19,026 bases of DNA from the NCBI GenBank assembly GCA_910584475.1, contig CAJUBD010000031.1:1-19026 (forward strand). Direction: 5' to 3'. The stretch's first letter is position 1. Each line of letters opens with the position of its first letter. The notes below the pieces were generated by a model. It was given only the letters and a program-made list of their open reading frames with translations. It made no database searches and was not told the DNA's origin. Source of the DNA: an uncultured Treponema sp. (GTDB lineage Bacteria; Spirochaetota; Spirochaetia; Treponematales; Treponemataceae). The translations under genes were made by a program, and so were the position numbers. Positions 13,701 to 19,026 of the stretch are shown piece by piece.

Positions 13701-14569
13701 ATCGTTTGCAGTTCTTGCAAAAACACATCTGCCGCCTTTGTCATTACCTGCCGCTTTTTCCAGACTACGCACAATTTTGATTCGCGTTGATTTTTCAATG
13801 GACGAAAGACCAAGTTCGTGCCTTTTGTGTTTATGATGCCGTCAATGCAAAGAGCGGACGCAAACCCTTCCTGAACGAAAAGCGAGGCGTTGTAGAGCAA
13901 ATTGTAAGTGCCGACGATGTTAAGTTCGGAAGGTTTTTTGCCGAGCCATTTTTTCGTAGCGGCATTGTCCTTGATTTGGCGGGAAAGCATCAGCGGAATT
14001 TTTTGCAGGTCGTCGTCCGTTATAAAATCTTTTTCACAAAGCGGATTGTCTTTTCTCAACAAAAGTCCCCAAATAGGCTTGTCTTCAAGTTCGAGGCGGT
14101 TGTATTTTTCAATGTCGAGCGGCGTGAACACGAGCGCGAAGTCGAGCAGACCTTTGTCCAAGTCTTCGATTATGTCGACAGCGTCACCGCTGGCAATCTT
14201 AAAATGCACGGCGGGATGCTTTTTCTGAACGGATTTTGCCGCTTTGGCAAGCCGTCGCATGACATTTGTTTCGCCTGCGCCGATGAAAATGTCGCCTGAG
14301 ATTTCCGATGCGCTGGAGTCTGAAATTTCATTTTGCGTTTTTTCGACGAGTTCGCAAATTTCTTCGGCGCGTTTTCTGAAAAGCATCCCCTCTTCGGTGA
14401 GCGAGATTTTGCGACTTCCGCGGACAATAAGCGTCTTTCCGAGTTCGTCTTCCAAATCCTGAATTTGCCGAGAAAGCGTCGGCTGCGTAACGTGAACTGC
14501 TTCCGCCGCGCCCAAAAAAGTCTGCTCACGGGTTACCGCCAAAAAATACTTTAAGACTCGAAATTCCAT
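13676..14569 (-). CDS. LysR-family transcriptional regulator
   Basis: This 297-residue regulator has the N-terminal winged helix-turn-helix of LysR proteins at residues 1-60 (MEFRVLKYFLAVTREQTFLG, AAEAVHVTQPTLSRQIQDLE, then DELGKTLIVRGSRKISLTEEG), a linker helix and a two-lobed ligand domain of normal length. The start is set by GGGAGG on the minus strand (14574-14579), four bases before the ATG at 14569; the longer open frame has no such site. A perfect dyad at 14624-14638 overlaps the -35 of its own promoter and lies upstream of the divergent alpha/beta-hydrolase gene. This is the classical layout for self-repression and activation of the neighbour. The inducer is unknown. Its 3' end overlaps the broken xre frame by 25 bases. 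Confidence 0.9.
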   Translation of the reverse strand: MEFRVLKYFLAVTREQTFLGAAEAVHVTQPTLSRQIQDLEDELGKTLIVRGSRKISLTEEGMLFRKRAEEICELVEKTQNEISDSSASEISGDIFIGAGETNVMRRLAKAAKSVQKKHPAVHFKIASGDAVDIIEDLDKGLLDFALVFTPLDIEKYNRLELEDKPIWGLLLRKDNPLCEKDFITDDDLQKIPLMLSRQIKDNAATKKWLGKKPSELNIVGTYNLLYNASLFVQEGFASALCIDGIINTKGTNLVFRPLKNQRESKLCVVWKKRQVMTKAADVFLQELQTIHTKVQKK

Positions 14570-14605
14570 TTTTCCTCCCGAAAAAGTCAAGGACAAAACC
14601 AAAAT

Positions 14606-14634
14606 ATTGTAACATAATTTTTTATGCTTGTAAA
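14606..14634 (-). promoter_or_regulatory. Promoter of the LysR gene
   Basis: On the minus strand TTTACA (14629-14634), a 17-base spacer and TACAAT (14606-14611). The -35 lies wholly inside the LysR dyad, so LysR binding should block it. Confidence 0.65.
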
Positions 14635-14638
14635 GCAT
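14624..14638. promoter_or_regulatory. LysR binding site (T-N11-A dyad)
   Basis: ATGCTT-GTA-AAGCAT is a perfect 15-base dyad matching the T-N11-A rule for LysR operators. Its centre, 14631, is about 66 bases upstream of the predicted transcription start of the hydrolase gene, the usual position of a LysR recognition site. Confidence 0.75.
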
Positions 14639-14661
14639 AATTTTGTATAAAAACAAAGTAT

Positions 14662-14690
14662 TTGTAATAGTTTTTAGTTTGTGAAATAAT
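14662..14690 (+). promoter_or_regulatory. Promoter of the alpha/beta-hydrolase gene
   Basis: TTGTAA (14662-14667), a 17-base spacer and AATAAT (14685-14690). The weak -35 fits a promoter that needs an activator. The -10 segment TTTGTGAAATAATA recurs exactly in front of the next operon at 15874-15887. Confidence 0.6.
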
Positions 14691-14721
14691 AAGAGCAACA
14701 AAACTTTTTACGGAGGTAAAA

Positions 14722-15801
14722 ATGAAACTTTCAAAAAAATTGGTTGCCGTGGCGGCAGTCGCATTGTGTGCGTTCACTGTTGCAAATGCGCAGGGAAAAA
14801 ACGGGAGGTCAAAAATGAAGGACATTTCAAAAGCAAAAGGCTACACTTTTGAATTAAGCGAAAATGTCACACGCTACAGAGTGACTTTTCACAATCGCTA
14901 TGGAATCAATTTGGCGGGCGATTTGTATGTGCCAAAAAATCTTGATATGAAAGCGAAGAACGCGGCGGTCGCGGTAAGCGGTCCTTTTGGCGCAGTAAAG
15001 GAACAGGCTTCGGGGCTGTACGCCGATGAGCTTGCGCGGCGCGGATTTGTCGCGTTGGCGTTCGACCCGTCGTTCACAGGAGAGTCTGGCGGGAATGTCA
15101 GGTATATGGCTTCTCCTGACATCAACACGGAGGATTTTTCCGCGGCGGTAGACTTTCTTTCCACGCAGGATTTCATCGACAGTGAAAAAATCGGGATTCT
15201 TGGAATCTGCGGATGGGGCGGAATGGCTTTGAACACCGCCACGATGGACACGCGAATAAAAGCGACCATCGCTTCGACAATGTACGATATGACGCGTATT
15301 GCGGCGAAAGGATATTTTGACAGCGCGGACAATGCAAATGCTCGCTACGAAGCGAAAAAAGCGCTCAACGCACAGCGCACGGTTGATTACAAAAACGGAA
15401 CATATGCTCGTGCAGGAGGTGTTGCAGATGAAGTTCCCGCAGACGCGCCGTTTTTTGTCAAGGATTATTATGACTACTACAAAACTCCGCGCGGTTATGC
15501 CGAACGCTCGTTGAACTCGAACGAAGGATGGAATGTGATTGGCAACGCTACTTTCGCAGGCATGCCAATTTTGAAGTACTCGAATGAAATCCGTTCGGCG
15601 GTTCTCATCATTCATGGAGAAAAGGCGCACTCGTGCTATATGAGCCGCGATGCCTACGCCGATATGATAAAGGACAATCCCTACACAGACAACAAGGAGC
15701 TACTCATAGTTCCAGACGCGGTGCACACTGATTTGTATGACAAGAAAGACATAATTCCATTTGACAAGATTGAAGAATTCTTGAAAGAATATTTGAAATA
15801 G
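14722..15801 (+). CDS. Exported alpha/beta-hydrolase
   Basis: This 359-residue protein has a signal peptide (MKLSKKLVAVAAVALCAFTV, cut after ANA at about residue 23). The hydrolase domain runs from about residue 50: AGDLYVPKNL (65-74), an oxyanion-type AAVAVSGPFG (81-90), FDPSFTGESGG, the elbow LGICGWGGMALN (160-171) and a late His335 in VPDAVHTDLYD. This resembles the dienelactone-hydrolase/YcjY-like group. In the elbow the residue where Ser is expected is Trp165 (C-G-W-G-G); Cys163 is the only nearby nucleophile. It could be a non-classical or inactive enzyme. A GGAGGT site precedes the ATG at 14722. A second, excellent site (GGGAGG 14803-14808, six bases before ATG 14815) lies right after the signal peptide and would give a cytoplasmic form from Met32. 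Probably LysR-controlled. Confidence 0.8.
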   Translation: MKLSKKLVAVAAVALCAFTVANAQGKNGRSKMKDISKAKGYTFELSENVTRYRVTFHNRYGINLAGDLYVPKNLDMKAKNAAVAVSGPFGAVKEQASGLYADELARRGFVALAFDPSFTGESGGNVRYMASPDINTEDFSAAVDFLSTQDFIDSEKIGILGICGWGGMALNTATMDTRIKATIASTMYDMTRIAAKGYFDSADNANARYEAKKALNAQRTVDYKNGTYARAGGVADEVPADAPFFVKDYYDYYKTPRGYAERSLNSNEGWNVIGNATFAGMPILKYSNEIRSAVLIIHGEKAHSCYMSRDAYADMIKDNPYTDNKELLIVPDAVHTDLYDKKDIIPFDKIEEFLKEYLK

Positions 15802-15806
15802 ATTTT

Positions 15807-15823
15807 ACAGCCGCCTGTTTTTT
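15807..15823 (+). terminator. Weak terminator after the hydrolase gene
   Basis: ACAG-CCGC-CTGT is followed by a T run (15817-15823). The stem is only four base pairs, so termination is doubtful. Confidence 0.3.
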
Positions 15824-15856
15824 CTCGGGTAACATTTTTGACACTCAATTTAATCC

Positions 15857-15886
15857 TTGGCAATAATTTGTGATTTGTGAAATAAT
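15857..15886 (+). promoter_or_regulatory. Promoter of the cyclophilin-like operon
   Basis: TTGGCA (15857-15862), an 18-base spacer and AATAAT (15881-15886), within TTTGTGAAATAATA, the same string as in the hydrolase promoter. A near-perfect tandem repeat (AATAATAGGCGTGTC at 15881, AATAATAGGTGTTGC at 15896) duplicates the -10 area. The leader would be about 190 bases. Confidence 0.5.
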
Positions 15887-15932
15887 AGGCGTGTCAATAA
15901 TAGGTGTTGCCAAGAAAATAGGGAGAAAGTAT

Positions 15933-16012
15933 GAAGACAGCCGCACAAATAGCGCGGCTGTCTTCAACTCAAGTTTGCATACTGCGTTTTTCACTTCGTT
16001 ACAAAACGCAGT
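15933..16012 (+). promoter_or_regulatory. Two strong hairpins in the operon leader
   Basis: GAAGACAGCCGC (15933-15944) pairs perfectly with GCGGCTGTCTTC (15954-15965). ACTGCGTTTT (15981-15990) pairs with AAAACGCAGT (16003-16012) around loop TCACTTCGTTAC. Neither is followed by a U tract. They lie between the promoter and the first gene and could control readthrough or stability, or be a dispersed hairpin element. The open frame that runs across this area from 15870 is not credible because it covers promoter and hairpins. Confidence 0.55.
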
Positions 16013-16085
16013 AAAAACCAATCGCGAAATTGTTAGCAAGCGCAAGATTGCGACTTTCGCTCTTAATCTTATTATAGGAGATACT

Positions 16086-16574
16086 ATGAAAAAATTTTTT
16101 GCATTGCTTTTTGCATTCGCACTGATTGCTTGCTGCTCGGATTCAGCGGGAACTGCGACAGCGGAAAATAGGAGGAAATCGAATATGAAAATTGAAATTC
16201 AAGTGATGAACGAAAGTGGCGCGACGGCAAGACTGTTCGCAACGCTTGCGGAAAATTCTTCCGCGCAGGCGTTCGCAGAAAAACTTCGTGATAATCCGCT
16301 TGCACTTGATATGGTAGATTATAGCAATTTTGAAAAGTACGGAACGCTGCCGTTCAAACTCGTTCAGAACGATGAGCAAATTGACACGAAATGCGGCGAC
16401 ATTATGCTGACTTGGGGAAACACCTTCGTGATTTATTACGACCACAATTCCTACCGTTTTTCAAGACTTGGCTTTCTCGATGCAATCGAAGACGGAACAA
16501 TGAGCCAAACGGATTTAAAGGCCATTTTGGGCAAAGGCGATGTCAAAGCCGTGATTTCGTTGGTAAAAAATTAA
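16086..16574 (+). CDS. Cyclophilin-like-fold lipoprotein
   Basis: This 162-residue protein has lipobox LIAC (Cys16). The start is set by AGGAG (16076-16080), five bases before the ATG. After a short linker, residues 34-160 match the small bacterial cyclophilin-like fold (PF18050-like): a first strand MKIEIQV, SAQAFAEKL followed by NPLALDMVDY, FEKYGTLPFKL, then GDIMLTWGNTFVIYYDH and a closing SRLGFLDAIEDGTM. These proteins are not proven prolyl isomerases and their function is unclear. A second ribosome site (AGGAGG 16170-16175, nine bases before ATG 16185) begins a signal-less form at Met34, exactly at the domain boundary. It is the first gene of an operon; 32 bases separate it from a related gene. 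Confidence 0.8.
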   Translation: MKKFFALLFAFALIACCSDSAGTATAENRRKSNMKIEIQVMNESGATARLFATLAENSSAQAFAEKLRDNPLALDMVDYSNFEKYGTLPFKLVQNDEQIDTKCGDIMLTWGNTFVIYYDHNSYRFSRLGFLDAIEDGTMSQTDLKAILGKGDVKAVISLVKN

Positions 16575-16606
16575 ATTGCATAAACTATATCTTTAGGAGA
16601 AAAAAA

Positions 16607-17164
16607 ATGAAAAGAACAATTTTATTTACATTTTGCGCATTGACCGTCGTTTCGCTTTTCGCACAGAAAGGCCCTGAAAATCCTGGCACGCCACCAGCGA
16701 ATGTTTTACGTCCAGAGAATTCGACGCAACAAAAGACTTCGGGCGAAATGAAAAATGCCGTTACCGTGCAAATCGGGCGCGATTCAGGTCCGCGCTATCA
16801 AGTTACGATGCAAAACAATGCCGCCGCGCGCACGATGCTCGGTTATCTTTCAAACTCTAACTTGCTTTTTCCGACTTATATTTATGAAGAAAAAGCAGGA
16901 TATGTCGCGCAACGCGTTCGAGGTTCGTATTCGCGCGATGATGAAACGACAGTCGCCGACATAAAGGCTGGAGAATTGTATCTTGTTTCGGGCGGACAAC
17001 TTCGGCTTTACTTCAACAATGTGAACGGAGCGAACTTAAAGGCGACTCGCGTTGGCTATTTTGAAAACGCTTCTGCAATAGGTCGTGACGTGCAAAAAGC
17101 ATGGAACGACAACAAAGGCGACTATTGGGGCGTGGAAGTTTATTTCTACTTGAAAAAGAATTAA
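16607..17164 (+). CDS. Exported cyclophilin-like-fold protein
   Basis: This 185-residue protein starts at ATG 16607 behind AGGAGA. The signal peptide MKRTILFTFCALTVVSLFAQ is cut probably after LFA. A Pro/Asn-rich linker (about 20-45) leads to a domain from Met48 (MKNAVTVQIG) to the end. Its order of elements is that of the preceding protein: first strand, AAARTMLGYLSNSNLLFPTY, then DIKAGELYLVSGGQLRLYFNN and RVGYFENASAIG. It is therefore a diverged tandem relative, soluble and exported, not lipidated. As in its neighbours, a Met-Lys lies right at the domain boundary, but there is no strong ribosome site before it. Thirteen bases separate it from the next gene. Confidence 0.75.
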   Translation: MKRTILFTFCALTVVSLFAQKGPENPGTPPANVLRPENSTQQKTSGEMKNAVTVQIGRDSGPRYQVTMQNNAAARTMLGYLSNSNLLFPTYIYEEKAGYVAQRVRGSYSRDDETTVADIKAGELYLVSGGQLRLYFNNVNGANLKATRVGYFENASAIGRDVQKAWNDNKGDYWGVEVYFYLKKN

Positions 17165-17177
17165 ACATGAGAATACT

Positions 17178-18248
17178 ATGAAAAATTTATTTTTTTCGAT
17201 TGCAATGATTTTCATTTTTTCAAATTCAGTTTTTCCCGCTTTTTCTTCGGAAAGGAAAATCGAAGTGACTTCACGGATTCAAAAAATCAAAAAGAATCTT
17301 TCCGTTGTGGAATATTCAGGCGATTATGCATTTGATGAATTCCTTAAAAACGGCGGAGCGTCAGGCGACAGGGAAGTGCTTTCGTTTATAACAAGAAGAT
17401 TGCTCGCTTCGGGAAATCGTTCGCGCGAAGTTGACGGCTTGGCGTTTTCAGAAAGCGCGTTCGGATGCAGCACGTTCACAATAAAGGATGCGAAAAATGA
17501 AAACCACTTTTTGACGGGGCGCAATTTCGATTGGCAAAAATGCGATGCGTTGATTGTTGTTGCTCGTCCATCGCGCGGCTACGATTCGATTTCCACCGTG
17601 AATGTCGATTTTATAAAGTCAGGTTCGGGCGCGGCGCGGGGTTTTCTCAAAGATGAGGTTTTGGCGTTCGCATCGCTTTACGCTCCGCTTGACGGAATGA
17701 ACGAGAAGGGTCTTTGTGTCGCGGTCAATATGATTTCCGATAGCGCTACTATAAATCAACGGAGCGAACGAGACGACATCACAACGACTACTGCGATTCG
17801 GCTTTTGCTTGATAAGGCGGCGACTGTTGATGAGGCGATTTCGCTTTTGCAAAAATACGATATGCACGCTTCGATGAATTATATGGTGCATTTTTTTGTG
17901 AGCGACGTTTCGGGAAAATCTGTTGCGGTCGAATATGTCGACAACGAAATGAGCGTGATTGAAACGCCGATTTTGACGAATTTTTATTTGACGCAGGGAA
18001 GAAAGTTTGGTGTTGGCACTTCGCAGTCGCACACACGTTTTAAAATATTGGAAAAGGCGCTTGAAAAGCATTCTGCGATGAATGTGGCGCAAGCGAAAGA
18101 TGTGCTTGAAAGTGTCGCAAAGAAAAATTTCACGGGATTTGAATCGACTGAATGGAGCATTGTTTTTGACAGGGAAAATCTGTGCGCGAATTATTGCCAC
18201 CGCGAAAAGTTTTCGACTGTCTATAAAATTGCTTTAAACAACGATTGA
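17178..18248 (+). CDS. Exported Ntn amidohydrolase, C45/choloylglycine-hydrolase-like
   Basis: This 356-residue protein has a signal peptide of about 20-23 residues ending near VFPAFS. The Ntn nucleophile region is SAFGCSTFTI (Cys97), followed by GRNFDW (114-119), then APLDGMNEKGLCVAVNMI, a MNYMVHFFVSDVSGKSVAVE strand pair and a late THTRF-like SQSHTRFKIL. This is the pattern of the linear amide C-N hydrolases: penicillin V and bile-salt hydrolases, and the C45 acyltransferases. Gly96-Cys97 fits the self-cleavage that frees the N-terminal Cys in C45 proenzymes, leaving about 75 residues of pro-peptide after export. Substrate cannot be read from sequence: bile amides, acyl-homoserine-lactone-like or other N-acyl amides are all possible. 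Its ribosome site is weak and it is probably translated with its upstream neighbours. Confidence 0.8.
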   Translation: MKNLFFSIAMIFIFSNSVFPAFSSERKIEVTSRIQKIKKNLSVVEYSGDYAFDEFLKNGGASGDREVLSFITRRLLASGNRSREVDGLAFSESAFGCSTFTIKDAKNENHFLTGRNFDWQKCDALIVVARPSRGYDSISTVNVDFIKSGSGAARGFLKDEVLAFASLYAPLDGMNEKGLCVAVNMISDSATINQRSERDDITTTTAIRLLLDKAATVDEAISLLQKYDMHASMNYMVHFFVSDVSGKSVAVEYVDNEMSVIETPILTNFYLTQGRKFGVGTSQSHTRFKILEKALEKHSAMNVAQAKDVLESVAKKNFTGFESTEWSIVFDRENLCANYCHREKFSTVYKIALNND

Positions 18249-18278
18249 ACAAAAACTGAGCGAAGAGAGAGAAACGCC

Positions 18279-18905
18279 ATGCCGATTTTGTTTTTTTTCA
18301 AAGGACTTGCAATTTCGCTGATTTTCGGAATTCCCGCGGGTGCGGTCGGTGCGCTTACCATCCGCCGAAGTTTGCCAAATGGATTTTTCGCAGGATTTTG
18401 CACGGGGCTTGGCTCGTCCGTCGCCGACATCATTTACGCTAGCGCAGGAATTTTTGGGATGAGTTTTGTTTCTGGGTTTATTTTGCGCTATGAAAAAATC
18501 ATCACATTGTGCGGCGGCGCTTTTCTTTTTGTGATGGCGGCATTTATATTGAATATCACTCGCCAAAACTCGCAAGAAACTCAAGAAAATGGAAACGCAA
18601 ATCTTTTTGTCAATTTTTATTCGGCATTTTTGGTTGCTCTGACAAATCCCGCGACATTCCTTTCGTTTATTTCCGCATTCGCAATTTTTAGAATTGGCGC
18701 AGTTGAAACACCTTTTGGCGGAGTGTTGCTTTTGGCAGGAATCTTGTGCGGCTCGCTTGCGTGGTGGACGGCGTTAAGCGCGATTTGCTCCGCGTTCAAG
18801 CCACGAATTACGAGAAGAATTTTTATCGTGTTGAATTACATGCTTGCAGGGATTTTGATTTTGCTTGGTATTATAGCTGTTGTGCGTGGCGTAAGAGGAA
18901 TTTAG
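18279..18905 (+). CDS. LysE-type small-molecule exporter
   Basis: This 208-residue protein has about six membrane segments. The N-terminal signature IPAGAVGALTIRRSLPNGFFAG, then TGLGSSVADIIYASAGIFG, matches the P-G-P / G...G.ALGD.Y pattern of the LysE/RhtB family. NPATFLSFISAF in the second half matches the family's NPK..LFF motif. LysE proteins export amino acids and related compounds. It follows the amidohydrolase by 30 bases and is the last gene of the operon. One possibility is export of a product or substrate amino compound (inference). Confidence 0.75.
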   Translation: MPILFFFKGLAISLIFGIPAGAVGALTIRRSLPNGFFAGFCTGLGSSVADIIYASAGIFGMSFVSGFILRYEKIITLCGGAFLFVMAAFILNITRQNSQETQENGNANLFVNFYSAFLVALTNPATFLSFISAFAIFRIGAVETPFGGVLLLAGILCGSLAWWTALSAICSAFKPRITRRIFIVLNYMLAGILILLGIIAVVRGVRGI

Positions 18906-19026
18906 GTGCAATGGGAATGCCTTTTTGCTTTAATTCCAATATAAATTTTCAATGAGTCTCCCCGACGCGGGCACGGCTTCAGCACGAAAATAAAATCCTC
19001 GCTCTGAAGTCGTCGTCGTACATGCA
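18906..19026. other. Intergenic tail at the window edge
   Basis: No supported gene. On the minus strand two frames are open into the window edge for short distances, one of 31 codons ending at TAA (18930-18932), which is too little to judge. The segment near 18911-18921 carries the reverse complement of AAGGCATTCCC, also found in the structured block at 1161-1178. Confidence 0.3.

Noticed and set aside
15870..16085. Upstream extension of the cyclophilin-like lipoprotein frame
   Set aside because: It spans the promoter and two hairpins; ATG 16086 has a ribosome site and starts a lipoprotein signal.
18930..19025. Minus-strand open frame of 31 codons at the right edge
   Set aside because: Too short to judge, a second frame looks equally plausible, and the segment may be a dispersed intergenic repeat.
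1..19026. tRNA, rRNA and known riboswitches
   Set aside because: No cloverleaf with the conserved T-loop, ribosomal segment or known riboswitch core was recognised by eye; a covariance-model scan would be needed to exclude diverged ones.

Overview
The window looks like chromosome of a gut- or rumen-type spirochaete, most likely a Treponema. This is an inference from style, not a proven assignment. The reasons are many proteins with spirochaete-type lipoprotein signals (Cys at about residue 16-28), an HU-like protein of the Bacteroidetes/Spirochaetes long type, and many intergenic inverted repeats.

Left part (1-2853): the end of an IS200/IS605-like element abuts a DUF362 gene that has lost the start of its signal peptide. 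An intact tandem paralogue follows. An HU-type DNA-binding gene then reads leftwards from a promoter near 3040.

Centre-left (2854-9388): a 700-bp divergent control region carries the most striking structure in the window, a 17-unit array of 13-14 bp mini-palindromes at a 22-bp period (3101-3466). Rightwards from it runs a tightly packed, visibly AT-rich operon of five predicted lipoproteins: a papain/C39-like cysteine peptidase with a pro-region, two tandem paralogues of unknown family, a serine beta-lactamase/DD-peptidase-like protein and a clostripain (C11) peptidase. The genes abut or overlap and have no evident Shine-Dalgarno sites. The first appears to be leaderless.

Centre (9389-13083): a predicted ArsP/UPF0718-type permease comes first. 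A 550-bp non-coding stretch with a nested inverted repeat and four consecutive hairpins follows. Then comes a fibronectin-III-like lipoprotein behind a strong promoter. Its leader holds a C9 tract placed so that gain of one C would fuse a small upstream ORF in frame to the lipoprotein, a possible phase switch. Two good terminators close this unit.

Right part (13084-19026): a gene graveyard (tail of a ferredoxin-type aldo/keto reductase and a truncated XRE repressor) leads to a LysR regulator. LysR is divergent from a secreted alpha/beta-hydrolase, and a perfect LysR dyad sits between them. It overlaps the -35 of lysR and lies near -66 of the hydrolase gene. Next is an operon of two exported cyclophilin-like proteins, a C45/choloylglycine-type amidohydrolase and a LysE-type exporter. 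Two of the exported proteins keep a strong internal ribosome site and ATG immediately after the signal peptide. This suggests that signal peptides were grafted onto formerly cytoplasmic genes, or that two products are made.
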